Positions 25,587 through 34,425 of a stretch of DNA of 46,777 nucleotides are shown here, piece by piece. Origin of the DNA: Halobacteriales archaeon QS_1_68_17 (GTDB taxonomy: Archaea > Halobacteriota > Halobacteria > Halobacteriales > Haloarculaceae); contig PXRG01000021.1 of the NCBI GenBank assembly GCA_003021105.1, positions 1 through 46,777 on the forward strand, given 5' to 3'. The position numbers and the translations under genes were made by a program. The notes under the pieces are model-generated. The model had not been told where the DNA came from and searched no databases. It saw nothing but the letters and a program-made list of their open reading frames with translations. The number at the start of each line of letters is the position of its first letter. The first letter of the stretch is position 1.

Positions 25587-28235
25587 ATGGAGTTCCACGA
25601 GGCGGCGAACTTCCTCTTCGATCTGCGGCGGTACCCGCCGCGCCAGCGGGTCGACGCCGCGCGGGAGTTGCTGGCGCACCTGGGCGATCCCCACGACGGA
25701 CTCCGGTGTGTCCAGGTCGCCGGCTCGAACGGGAAGGGGAGTACGGTACGGATGGTCGAGCGGGTGCTCCGGGAGGCGGGGCTGGACGTCGGGCTGTATA
25801 CGTCCCCGCACCTGGTGGACGTCCGCGAACGGGTCCGGGTCAACGGCCGGAAGATCCCCGAGGCGGCGGTGGTCGACTACGTCGAGGAGATCCGGGAGCA
25901 CGTCGAGTCGCGGGGCGCGGTCGGCGAGTCGCCGACCTTCTTCGAGGCGCTGACGGCCCTGGCGTTCCGGGAGTTCGACCGCCAGGACGTGGACGTGGCG
26001 GTCCTGGAGGTGGGTCTGGGCGGGCGCTTCGACGCCACGAGCGTCGCCGACCCGGTCGCGAGCGCGGTCACCAGCGTGACGCTCGAACACACGCGGTTTC
26101 TCGGCGACACCGTCTCCGAGATCGCCAGCGACCAGGCCACCATCGCGCCCGACGACGGGCCGATGGTCACCGCCGCCTCGGGCGACGCCCTCCGTGCCAT
26201 CCGGCGGGTCGCGGACGAGGTGATCACCGTCGGCGGCCCGGCGGGAGACGCCGGCGAAGGGACCGGAACGGAGGCCGGGACCGAGGGCGGGGTCGACGTG
26301 ACCGTCGAGTACGGCGGCCGGGTCGGGATCGAGGGGGCGGTCGCGCTCGACGGGCCGGACTGGCGCGTGGAGACGCGGCTGCCGCTGCTGGGGGCCCACC
26401 AGGCCCGGAACGCCGGCGTCGCGGCGGCGCTGGCGCGGGCGGTCGCCGACGTGACGGAGGCGGACCTGGCGACCGGGCTGCGAAACGCCCACTGGCCGGG
26501 CCGGTTCGAGATCATGGGCCGGGAGCCGCTGGTCGTCCTCGACGGCGCGCACAACCCGGGTGCGGCCGCGGGTCTGGCCGACACGCTCGCGGCGTTCGAC
26601 TACGACGACCTCCACCTCGTGGTCGGCGTGATGTCGGACAAGGACCTCCCGGCCATCGTCGAGGAACTGCCCGCGGCGGACCGCGTGGTCGCCTGCGAGC
26701 CGGCACTCGACCGGGCGGAGGACTCGCGGGTCGTGGGGAGGGCCTTCGAGTCGACCGGCACGGCAGTCGAGACCAGAAGCGACGTCTCGGCCGCCCTCGA
26801 ATCGGCGCTCTCGGCCGCCGACCCCGGCGACTGCGTGCTCACGACGGGATCGCTCCACACCGTCGCGGAGGCCAGGTCGCGGTGGACGCGGACGCAGATC
26901 CCCAAGCGCGTCGCCGACGTCGCCGACGCCCGGGAACTCCTGACCGACGCCCACGTCTCCGAGGGCGGCGTCAGGCGGATGCGCGGGAAGGCCGTCCACC
27001 GCGTCCTCAAGACCCGGGTCCAGGTCCGGCAGGCCCGGTATCTCAAGGAGGAACTGCTCTCGCTGGGCGGGGAGTGTGCCGTCTCGGCGCTGAGCGACCA
27101 GGACCGCGAACTGGTCGACGTGGTGTTGATGGGCACGCTCGCGCAGTTTTCGCGGCTGGCGGACAAATTCGACGGCCAGCCGTACGGCCTGGCGACGCTC
27201 GCCGACGAACTGCGCGCGCGGCTCGACATCGGCACGAGCGGGGGGCGCGACTACCCCTGGACGGACGGTACCGCGGTCATGGGCGTGCTGAACGTGACGC
27301 CGGACAGCTTCCACGACGGCGGCGAGTACGACGCGGTCGCCGACGCCGTCGCGCGGGCCGAGGAGATGGTCGAGGCCGGCGTCGACATCGTGGACGTTGG
27401 CGGGGAGAGCACCCGCCCCGGCGCGGACCCGGTGCCCGTCGAGGAGGAGAAAGCCCGCGTGATCCCGGTGATCGGGGCCATCGACGACGTGGACGCGCTG
27501 GTGTCGATCGACACCCGGAAGGCCGCCGTCGCCCGTGCGGCGCTCGACGCCGGCGCGGACATCCTCAACGACGTCTCCGGGCTGGCGGACCCGGAGATGC
27601 GGCTGGTCGCCGCCGACCACGACGTGCCGGTGATCGTGATGCACAGCATCGACACGCCGGTCGTCCCCGACAACGAGATCGAGTACGACGACGTCGTCGA
27701 GGACGTGATCGACCAGCTCACCGAGCGGGTCCTGCTGGCAGAGAAGGCCGGCCTCGACCGCGAGCAGATCATCGTCGATCCCGGGCTCGGGTTCGGGAAG
27801 ACGGCCGCCGAGAGCTTCGACCTCCTGGGCCGGATCGGCGAACTCCGGGCGCTCGGGTGCCCGGTGCTTGTCGGCCACTCCCACAAGTCGATGTTCGGCC
27901 ACGTCGACCGGGACCACGGCGAACGCCTCCCGGCGACCGTCGCCGCCACCGCCGTCGCCGCCGAGCGCGGTGCCGACATCGTCCGAATCCACGACGTCCG
28001 CGAGAACGTCGCCGCCGTGCGGGTGGTCGCGGCCGCGACCGACCCCTACGGGTCCGGTTCCGACTCCGATCCCGAGCCGAGGTCCGGTTCCGACTCCGAC
28101 TCCGACTCGGATTCCGGTTCCGACTCCGATGCCAGGTCCGGGTCCGGTTCCGACTCCGATGCCAGGTCCGGGTCCGGTTCCGACTCCGATCCCGAGCCGA
28201 GGTCCGGCTCGGGCTCGGGCTCGGGCTCGGGCTGA
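25587..28235 (+). CDS. folCP: Bifunctional folylpolyglutamate synthase / dihydropteroate synthase
   Basis: The 882-residue protein combines two folate enzymes. The FolC part (about 1-430) has the ATP loop GSNGKGST (46-53), the SPHL motif and EVGLGGRFDATS. A linker of about 120 residues (430-550), with the block VRQARYLKEELLSLGGECAVS, leads into FolP. The FolP part (about 560-818) carries GVLNVTPDSFHDGG, DVGGESTRPGA and VGHSHKSMFG, the phosphate- and pterin-binding loops. FolC-FolP fusion is known in haloarchaea. The last ~62 residues are a Ser/Gly/Asp repeat tail that overlaps the 3' end of the XPB gene on the other strand. Start ATG 25587 has a TATA-like CTAAAG about 28 nt upstream. Confidence 0.92.
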   Translation: MEFHEAANFLFDLRRYPPRQRVDAARELLAHLGDPHDGLRCVQVAGSNGKGSTVRMVERVLREAGLDVGLYTSPHLVDVRERVRVNGRKIPEAAVVDYVEEIREHVESRGAVGESPTFFEALTALAFREFDRQDVDVAVLEVGLGGRFDATSVADPVASAVTSVTLEHTRFLGDTVSEIASDQATIAPDDGPMVTAASGDALRAIRRVADEVITVGGPAGDAGEGTGTEAGTEGGVDVTVEYGGRVGIEGAVALDGPDWRVETRLPLLGAHQARNAGVAAALARAVADVTEADLATGLRNAHWPGRFEIMGREPLVVLDGAHNPGAAAGLADTLAAFDYDDLHLVVGVMSDKDLPAIVEELPAADRVVACEPALDRAEDSRVVGRAFESTGTAVETRSDVSAALESALSAADPGDCVLTTGSLHTVAEARSRWTRTQIPKRVADVADARELLTDAHVSEGGVRRMRGKAVHRVLKTRVQVRQARYLKEELLSLGGECAVSALSDQDRELVDVVLMGTLAQFSRLADKFDGQPYGLATLADELRARLDIGTSGGRDYPWTDGTAVMGVLNVTPDSFHDGGEYDAVADAVARAEEMVEAGVDIVDVGGESTRPGADPVPVEEEKARVIPVIGAIDDVDALVSIDTRKAAVARAALDAGADILNDVSGLADPEMRLVAADHDVPVIVMHSIDTPVVPDNEIEYDDVVEDVIDQLTERVLLAEKAGLDREQIIVDPGLGFGKTAAESFDLLGRIGELRALGCPVLVGHSHKSMFGHVDRDHGERLPATVAATAVAAERGADIVRIHDVRENVAAVRVVAAATDPYGSGSDSDPEPRSGSDSDSDSDSGSDSDARSGSGSDSDARSGSGSDSDPEPRSGSGSGSGSG

Positions 28236-30187
28236 TCGTCGGCGACGGCGGCCGCGTCGGTCTCGCGGACCTGGATGCCCTTGCCCGCGAGGTGGCGCAT
28301 CTGCTGGCGGACGAACTCCTCCTCGGTCGTCCCGCGGGTCGCCAGCACGTACAGCACCGCGTTCCCGGCCGGCCGCATCGTCCGGCCGGCCCGCTGTGCG
28401 CCCTGGCGTCGCGACCCGCCCAGCCCGGAGGCGATGATCGCCAGCCCCGCGTCCGGCAGATCGATCCCCTCGTCGCCGACCCGGGAGACGACCAGCGTGT
28501 CCCGCTCGCCCCGCCGGAACTCGTCGAACAGGCGCTCGCGCTCGGCGTGGCGCGTCTCGCCGCTGATGAACGGCACGTCCAGCGCTTCGGCGTAGGTCCG
28601 GCCCTGCTCTAGGTACTCGACGAAGACCAGCGCCTTGTCGCCCGGGTGTTCGGCAAGCAGGTAGCGCACCTCGTCGAGTTTCGCGGCGTTGGTCGCCGCG
28701 GCCTGCCGCCGCCCGTGACCGCGGGAACTGGCGTACTCCTCGCGCTCCGCGTCGCTCCCCCAGGGGACGTGTCTGATCTCGACTTCCGGCTCCTGGACGA
28801 AGCCCGCGTCGAACAGCGCGCCCCAGTCGGTGCCGATGGGCGGGCCGACGAGCGTGAAAATCTCCTTTTCCCTGTCGTCCTCGCGGACGGGCGTGGCGGT
28901 CAGGCCCAGGCGGTGTTTGCTCTGGAGCTGTGCGCTCCGCCGGAAGACGGGACTGGGGATGTGCTGGCACTCGTCGAAGACGATCAGCCCCCACTTCCGG
29001 TCGTCGAACAGGTGGCGGTGGCGGTCCATGCCCGCGATCTGGTAGGTGGCGATCGTGACCGGGCTGATCTCCTTCTCGCCGCCGTGGTACTCGCCGACCC
29101 GGGATTCGTCGAGCGTCGTGTGGGCGAGCAGTTCCGCCCGCCACTGGCCCGCCAGTTCCCGCGAGGGCACGAGGATCAGCGTCTCGCCGCCGACGGCCTC
29201 CATGACGCCCATCGCGGCGACCGTCTTCCCGCTGCCCGGCGGCCCGACGAACACGCCCGCCTTCGCGTCGACGAACCGGTCGACCCAGTCGCGCTGGTAG
29301 TCCCGGAGCGGGAGTTCCAGGCCGACGTCCAGCGGGTCGCCCGTCTCCAGGTCGCGCTCGTCGCGGACGGGGTAGCCGGCCTCGTAGAGGATCCGCTTGA
29401 TCCCGGCCGCCGCGCCCTCGCGGACCCAGCTCTCGTCGTCGGAGATGGGGGCGTGGAGGTGCTCCTCGTCGAGTTTCTGGCGGGCGACGTTGCCCATCAG
29501 GTCGTCGCTTTTCGCCGCGAGGACGGTGTAGCCGTCCTCGTGGGTGTACAGCCGGAACTTCCGGGCCCGCTCCCACTGGCTCCTGACGAACGATTCCAGC
29601 GACTCGGACCGCTCCGGTAGCACCTCCCACATCGTCGACAGCAGCGCCTCCAGGTCGTCGTAGGGGGCCTGCCAGACGTCCTCCTCGCGGATCTCGTAGA
29701 TGTACCCGCCCGCCCGGTTCGTGTCCACGAGGCGGGCGAACTGCGAGAGTTGCGCCCGCGTGAACTGCTCGGGGTGCTCGACGACCAGTTCCCGCCGGTC
29801 CGGGAACGGGATCACCCGCTCGCGGTCGGTCAGCGCGCCGAGGTCCGTCGGGTACCAAACCGTCGGATCGGTCTCGACGTCGAGTCGCCGGACGCCGCCC
29901 TCGCCGGCGAGGGCGTCGAGGCGGTCGCGCGCCTCGTCGGGCGTCAGGCCGGTCTTTCTGGCCACGTCCGTCGCCGTCGCCACCGGCCGGCCGACGGCGT
30001 CCAGTACGTCGTAGAACGCACCGGCGTCGAGACATCCGTCCCCGTCGGCGTCCGGGTCGCTCCCGCGTTGGTCGCCGTCTCCGGTTGCGTTGGATTCCTC
30101 GGCCTCGGTCCCGGCTTCGGCCGCCACCTCGGTACCGTCGCGCTCCGGTTTCGTCCCGTCTGTTGCCGTCCCGTCCTCGTCGGTCAC
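28046..30187 (-). CDS. XPB/Rad25-family DNA helicase
   Basis: The 713-residue protein is an archaeal XPB-type superfamily 2 helicase, probably acting in DNA repair or promoter opening. After a disordered acidic N-terminus (1-50), a winged-helix-like region and a damage-recognition-like region precede the ATPase core. Visible motifs are Walker A GPPGSGKT (about 315-322), the DECQH box (about 405), LTATP followed by the XPB-type RED motif in VREDDREK, and motif VI QRAGRTMRP. The C-terminal ~60 residues are a Glu/Pro/Ser/Asp repeat tail lying antisense to the folCP tail. The GTG at 30187 was chosen over a TTG at 30214. Confidence 0.88.
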   Translation of the reverse strand: MTDEDGTATDGTKPERDGTEVAAEAGTEAEESNATGDGDQRGSDPDADGDGCLDAGAFYDVLDAVGRPVATATDVARKTGLTPDEARDRLDALAGEGGVRRLDVETDPTVWYPTDLGALTDRERVIPFPDRRELVVEHPEQFTRAQLSQFARLVDTNRAGGYIYEIREEDVWQAPYDDLEALLSTMWEVLPERSESLESFVRSQWERARKFRLYTHEDGYTVLAAKSDDLMGNVARQKLDEEHLHAPISDDESWVREGAAAGIKRILYEAGYPVRDERDLETGDPLDVGLELPLRDYQRDWVDRFVDAKAGVFVGPPGSGKTVAAMGVMEAVGGETLILVPSRELAGQWRAELLAHTTLDESRVGEYHGGEKEISPVTIATYQIAGMDRHRHLFDDRKWGLIVFDECQHIPSPVFRRSAQLQSKHRLGLTATPVREDDREKEIFTLVGPPIGTDWGALFDAGFVQEPEVEIRHVPWGSDAEREEYASSRGHGRRQAAATNAAKLDEVRYLLAEHPGDKALVFVEYLEQGRTYAEALDVPFISGETRHAERERLFDEFRRGERDTLVVSRVGDEGIDLPDAGLAIIASGLGGSRRQGAQRAGRTMRPAGNAVLYVLATRGTTEEEFVRQQMRHLAGKGIQVRETDAAAVADDQPEPEPEPEPDLGSGSESEPDPDLASESEPDPDLASESEPESESESESEPDLGSGSESEPDP
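28053..28232. repeat. Repeat tract encoding tails of two convergent genes
   Basis: The tract is built from short units such as TCCGGTTCCGACTCCGA. They include a 30-bp unit (starting GATGCCAGGTCCGG, near 28128 and again near 28158) and a terminal run of GGCTCG units. It is open in the folCP frame on the plus strand (Ser-Asp, Gly-Ser and Pro-Glu repeats). It is also open in the helicase frame on the minus strand (Glu-Ser, Glu-Pro and Asp-Leu repeats). The 190-bp overlap of the two genes is essentially this tract. Confidence 0.85.
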
Positions 30188-30227
30188 TGGCCGCAGTAGC
30201 GGTCCCGCGGACAAACGGGTTACGTTC

Positions 30228-31286
30228 CTAAAGGAGTCCGAACTCGGACTGGAGGTCGCGGTAGCACTCGAGGTAGCGTTCGAGGATCGCCTCGTGGTCG
30301 TACTCGTCGAGGGATTCGTCGACGTCGGCGCGTTCGTACTCCCCGGCCGAGACGATGGCCTCGGCCAGTTCCTCGGGGTCAGTCACGCGGAAACTCCGCT
30401 CGTAGGTCTCGATGAGTCCGTGGGCGCTGGAGTCGGCCTGGTACTCGACGATGCCGACACAGCCGCAGGCCAGCGCCCACAGCAGTTCCGTCGCGAACTG
30501 CTCGCGGCGGGCCGTCTGGACGAACGTGTGTGCGCCGCGGTACCGGGCGACCCGCTCGGCCCGCGGGAGTTCGCCGGCGAAGGTCACGCGGTCGTCGATC
30601 CGAAGGTCGGCCGCCTGGCGCTCGTAGCCCGCCCGCTCCGGGCCGTCCCCGATGATCGTCGCCGCCCACTGTCTGTCCCGGAGTTCCGCGAGCGCCAGCA
30701 GGAGTTCCTCGACGTTGGCGTCGGCGTCGAGGTGGCGGGCGTAGACCACGTCCGCCGATTCCCCGGGCTCGGTCTCTCGGATCAGCGACGTGTCGACCCC
30801 CTCCGGGATGACGCGGGTGTCCCGCTCGTCGGCCCCGGCCTCGCGGATCCGGGTGCGGACCAGTTCCGACGGCGTGACGATCGTCGCCGGCCGCCGCACC
30901 GCCCACCGCCGCGTCCGCGTCGCGGGGAGGTCCGTGTCACCGAACCACTCGGCGACGAGCGGTGCCCGCGCCAGCGTCCCGCCGACGCCCGCGGCCACGA
31001 CCGCCGACGGGGGCGACATCGCCGCGTGGACGACGTCCGGCCGGTCGAGCGCGAGCAAGACCGGCAACCGGACGGTAAAGGACGTCAGCGCCGGCGAGAC
31101 GGTGACCCCCCGGTAGGTGACCCCGTCTCGCTCGCGGGTCTGCTCGTACCCGTCCCACCACTGGGCACAGTAGACGGTCACGTCGTGGCCTCGCCCCGCG
31201 AGTTGCGCGGCGATCCGTTCGAGCCGTCGCCGCCCGTCCATGTCCTGATGGTGGCTCGTCTCCATGACGACGAAGGCCACGCGCAT
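30228..31286 (-). CDS. GT4-family glycosyltransferase
   Basis: The 352-residue protein has the GT-B fold of family 4 glycosyltransferases. It starts MRVAFVVMETSHHQD, with a glycine- and His-rich donor loop. The C-terminal half shows VIPEGVDTSLI, TIIGDGPERAGYE and the E-x7-E-like nucleotide-sugar region REQFATELLWALACGC. The substrate cannot be told from sequence. It lies downstream of, and in the same direction as, the FG-GAP surface protein gene, so a role in surface glycosylation is possible. The ATG at 31286 was chosen because a TATA-like CTTTTTGA lies about 27 nt upstream; the nine-codon extension to 31313 would cover that element. Confidence 0.87.
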   Translation of the reverse strand: MRVAFVVMETSHHQDMDGRRRLERIAAQLAGRGHDVTVYCAQWWDGYEQTRERDGVTYRGVTVSPALTSFTVRLPVLLALDRPDVVHAAMSPPSAVVAAGVGGTLARAPLVAEWFGDTDLPATRTRRWAVRRPATIVTPSELVRTRIREAGADERDTRVIPEGVDTSLIRETEPGESADVVYARHLDADANVEELLLALAELRDRQWAATIIGDGPERAGYERQAADLRIDDRVTFAGELPRAERVARYRGAHTFVQTARREQFATELLWALACGCVGIVEYQADSSAHGLIETYERSFRVTDPEELAEAIVSAGEYERADVDESLDEYDHEAILERYLECYRDLQSEFGLL

Positions 31287-31334
31287 ACGCCGGCTGTCGG
31301 AGCGCGGTTTCAAAAAGGCTCAGTTTTCACGGCG

Positions 31335-34256
31335 TTACTGTCGCCGGACTGCTAACAGTCCGATCCCGCCGACCATCGTCACCGGCACCGCCGTCGACAG
31401 CGGGAGCTCGGAGAACGGGTCAAACAGGTCCAGCGGCCCCAGGAATCCAGTCTCGTCCTCCGGGACGAACTGGCTGTCGTTCCACTCGTATTTGACCAAC
31501 AGCGACTCCTCGACAGGACAGGGCTGAGACTCCGTCTGTTCGGGCCCGGGCCCGGCGGGGGTCCCATTGCCGACCCTGACGACCGTCGGAGTCCTGTTCT
31601 CGAAGTTCTCCAGCCCCGGCCCCGCCTTGACGACGATCGTCGAGAGGTCGGCCGTGGCGGTGTAGTTCGCCGCTATCGGCTCCGCGGTGACCGTCCGCCC
31701 GTCCTCTCTTTTGAATGCGGCCGCCCGGACCGTCACGTCCTCGGTTTCGTCCCCCTCGGTGCAGAACGCCATGAAATTGATCGCATTCAGTTCGGACCCC
31801 GTCTCGGCCTCGGCTTCAGTTCCCGTGTCAGTTCCCGTGTCAGTCTCGGCTTCAGTTCCCGTGTCAGTCTCGGTTTCAGTTTCCGTCTCGGTCTCGGTTT
31901 CAGTTTCCGTGTCAGTTCCCGTGTCAGTCTCGGTTTCAGTTTCCGTGTCAGTTTCCGTCTCAGCCTCGGCTTCAGTTCCCGTGTCAGTCTCGGCAGGCAT
32001 GGGTGTCCCGCAGTCGACGGTGACGGTCCGTTCGTCGACCTCCCGGTCACCAAGCGTCGTGGCGACGGTGTACTCGCCGTCGTCGAGGTCTTCGAACTCG
32101 CGGCGCTGGCTGCTCGGGATGGTGACGGACTCCTCAAAGCCGTCGGGGCCGGTCACGGTCACGCGCACGGGACGATCGTTGGGGTTCCTGACGAACAGGA
32201 TGCCACCGTCGGACGGGCACTCCTGTCTGACAGAGACGCCCTCGAGTTCGGGCGTTTCTGTGGGCGTGGGCGTCGGGGTAGCCGTGGGCGTCGCCAGGCA
32301 CTTTTCGAGGTTCGGGTTCTCCCGTCGGACCGTCTCGTCGCCGCGCTGGACCCGGACGGCCCGGATCACTTTGCCGGCGTTGTCGCCGGTGCCGCCGAAC
32401 TCGTTTTCGCCGCGGAAGCGCCCGCGGAACGTCTCCTGGTCCCCGTCGTCGAAGGTCAGCGTGACGGCGTCGTACTCGTGGGCCGCGACCGCGACCTCCG
32501 TGCAGTCGAACCGGATCTGCGGCGCGAACGGTTCCGGGACGGGCGTGGGCGTCGGCGTCGCGGTCGGTGTTTCCGTCGGCGTGGGGGTCGGCTCCGGCGT
32601 GGGGGTCGGCTCCGGCGTCGGCGTGGGGGTCGGCTCCCGTTCGGGCGGGCACTGGCCGGCAACGACCGACACCGCGCCGGCGTCGGTGCCGGCCCGGTCC
32701 GAGAACGGGGCGCTCACGAGCACGTCCTCGATCAGGTCGTCGTTCGTGTCGTTCCCGCTGGCGACCGCGTAGCCGGCCCGGTCGCCGCGCGCTTCGCCGA
32801 CCAGGCGGGCGTCGGCCGACGAGAGGCTCCGGTTGCCCTCGGTCGGCGCGTTCTCGTCGCCGTAGACGAGGTACGCCGCGCCGGCGTTCCGGGCGGTGCT
32901 GTCGTTGCCCGGCGCGCCGACGATGACGTCGTCGACCTCGTCGCAGGTGATGTCGCCGGACCCGGCCGACGAGACCGACCAACCGGCCCGGTCGCCCCGC
33001 GCCTCGCCGCGGAACGTCCGGTTGGCCGCCGACAGCGGGACTGTCCCGTTCATCGTCGTCGACCCGTAGACGAGATACGCCGCGCCCGCGCTCCGGGCTG
33101 CCCCGTCGTCGAACGGTGCGCCGACGAGCACGTCACCGAGTCCGTCGTCGTTGAAATCGCCGGCCCCGGCGACCGACCAGCCGGCGAAGCTACTGAAGTC
33201 GGTGCCGGCGAGTTTCAGCCGCGCGTCCGCCAGCGAGGACGTTCCGGTCCGGTTGGCCGTGACGACGTAGGCTGCCCCCGAAAGTGGTTCCGACGTGTCG
33301 TTGTTCCGTGCCCCCACGACCAGGTCCGTCTCGCCGTCGCCGTCGAAGTTGCCCGCGCCCGAGACCGCCCACCCCGCGCGGTCGAGCGGCCCTTCACCGA
33401 CGTAGGTGGCGTTCGCCCCGTCGACGGTCGGGCCGTCGAGCGCCGCCGCGGAGAACAGGTAGGCCGCGCCGGCGTCAACGCCGGCGGCGTCGTCGCCCGG
33501 CGCGCCGACCAGCAGGTCCGGCCTCTCGTCACCGGTCACGTTCCCGGGGACTGCGACGGCGTGTCCGACCAGGTCGCCCCGATCGGTCCCGTAGATCGGT
33601 TTCCCGACCTCGCTCAGGTTCGTGCTTCCGGTCAGCGACTCCCCGCCGGGGATGACGTAGACCGCACCGCGTTCCACGTCGGGGCTGCGCGGTCGGTTGG
33701 CTCTGGGTGCGCCCACGACGACGTCGCTGTATCCGTCGCCGTTCACGTCGCCCCCGGCGACAGTGTAGCCGGCCCGGTCGCCGGCGTCGTCGCCGTAGAA
33801 CGTCGCGTCGGCCTCGGTGACGTTAATCTCTCCGCGGTCGACGGGACCGTAGAAGAGATAGACCGCGCCGGCGTCGTCGCCGTTGGTGTCGTTGCGCGGC
33901 GCGGCGACCAGCAGGTCCTTCTCGCCGTCGCCGTTCACGTCGCCGGCCGCCGCGATGGGCCGGGCGTTGCCGCCGGCGTCCCCACCGAGCCTGTCGCCCG
34001 CGTCGCTGCCGACGAACGTCGTCCGGGCGTCCTCGAGTTCGACCGTCCCCGAGAGGACGCCCTCCTCGGAGACGTCCTGGAGGTCGGCCTGCTGGCCGGC
34101 CGTTCCCGCGGTCTCGGCCTGCTGGCCGGCGTCAGTCCCCGAGTCCAGGGTCCCGGTTCCCACAGCGAGCACTGTTCCGCCCGCGATTCCCCCGAGAAGT
34201 ATCACCGTCACGACCGCCCCGACGACGCGCCACGTCCCCGCCTCCGGACCTGTCAT
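31335..34256 (-). CDS. Large FG-GAP (integrin alpha-like) surface protein with Thr/Glu and Pro/Thr stalks
   Basis: The 973-residue protein has an N-terminal hydrophobic signal or anchor (about 11-33). Seven FG-GAP repeats follow (about 60-530), each with a Ca2+-loop such as DVNGDGEKD, NVTGDERPD or DFNDDGLGD, then LLVGAP and GAAYLVYG. Seven repeats make a full beta-propeller. Next come a Pro-Thr-Glu-rich stalk (about 538-580), two folded segments, a Thr-Glu/Thr-Asp repeat stalk (about 753-820), another domain and a C-terminal hydrophobic anchor ending LLAVRRQ. It is probably exposed on the cell surface and rich in O-glycosylation-type Thr. The ligand is unknown. The ATG complement at 34254-34256 was chosen over upstream in-frame starts. 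Confidence 0.85.
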   Translation of the reverse strand: MTGPEAGTWRVVGAVVTVILLGGIAGGTVLAVGTGTLDSGTDAGQQAETAGTAGQQADLQDVSEEGVLSGTVELEDARTTFVGSDAGDRLGGDAGGNARPIAAAGDVNGDGEKDLLVAAPRNDTNGDDAGAVYLFYGPVDRGEINVTEADATFYGDDAGDRAGYTVAGGDVNGDGYSDVVVGAPRANRPRSPDVERGAVYVIPGGESLTGSTNLSEVGKPIYGTDRGDLVGHAVAVPGNVTGDERPDLLVGAPGDDAAGVDAGAAYLFSAAALDGPTVDGANATYVGEGPLDRAGWAVSGAGNFDGDGETDLVVGARNNDTSEPLSGAAYVVTANRTGTSSLADARLKLAGTDFSSFAGWSVAGAGDFNDDGLGDVLVGAPFDDGAARSAGAAYLVYGSTTMNGTVPLSAANRTFRGEARGDRAGWSVSSAGSGDITCDEVDDVIVGAPGNDSTARNAGAAYLVYGDENAPTEGNRSLSSADARLVGEARGDRAGYAVASGNDTNDDLIEDVLVSAPFSDRAGTDAGAVSVVAGQCPPEREPTPTPTPEPTPTPEPTPTPTETPTATPTPTPVPEPFAPQIRFDCTEVAVAAHEYDAVTLTFDDGDQETFRGRFRGENEFGGTGDNAGKVIRAVRVQRGDETVRRENPNLEKCLATPTATPTPTPTETPELEGVSVRQECPSDGGILFVRNPNDRPVRVTVTGPDGFEESVTIPSSQRREFEDLDDGEYTVATTLGDREVDERTVTVDCGTPMPAETDTGTEAEAETETDTETETETDTGTDTETETETETETETETDTGTEAETDTGTDTGTEAEAETGSELNAINFMAFCTEGDETEDVTVRAAAFKREDGRTVTAEPIAANYTATADLSTIVVKAGPGLENFENRTPTVVRVGNGTPAGPGPEQTESQPCPVEESLLVKYEWNDSQFVPEDETGFLGPLDLFDPFSELPLSTAVPVTMVGGIGLLAVRRQ
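31795..31998 (-). repeat. Coding Thr-Glu/Thr-Asp repeat tract in the FG-GAP protein
   Basis: On the minus strand, short units alternating ACTGAA, ACTGAC and ACGGGAA-type steps encode runs of Glu-Thr and Asp-Thr-Gly-Thr. Imperfect direct repeats of 6, 12 and 18 bp keep the frame. Such tracts commonly vary in length by slippage and make an extended, negatively charged stalk. Confidence 0.8.
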
Positions 34257-34425
34257 GTCCCTGCGCTCTGGTGGAGCAGTCTTTGTTATGTCCGGGCAAT
34301 GCCGAGTAATCCGGTTCATCGTGTTCGTAAGCCCGGCGTACACCGCCGAACTGCGCGGTCGTCGCCGAGCGACCGGGACGGAGACGTGTCGGAACGTCTA
34401 TTCCGGTCGGCTCGGTAGGGGCGGT

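Noticed and set aside
24717-30035. 1772-codon minus-strand frame running across several genes
   Set aside because: It crosses folCP and the XPB gene in wrong frames, with Arg/Gly/Val composition. It is a product of high GC content.
31687-32772. 361-codon plus-strand frame of Ser/Val repeats opposite the FG-GAP gene
   Set aside because: It is the antisense of the Thr-Glu and Pro-Thr stalk repeats. The FG-GAP frame has seven real repeats and proper ends.
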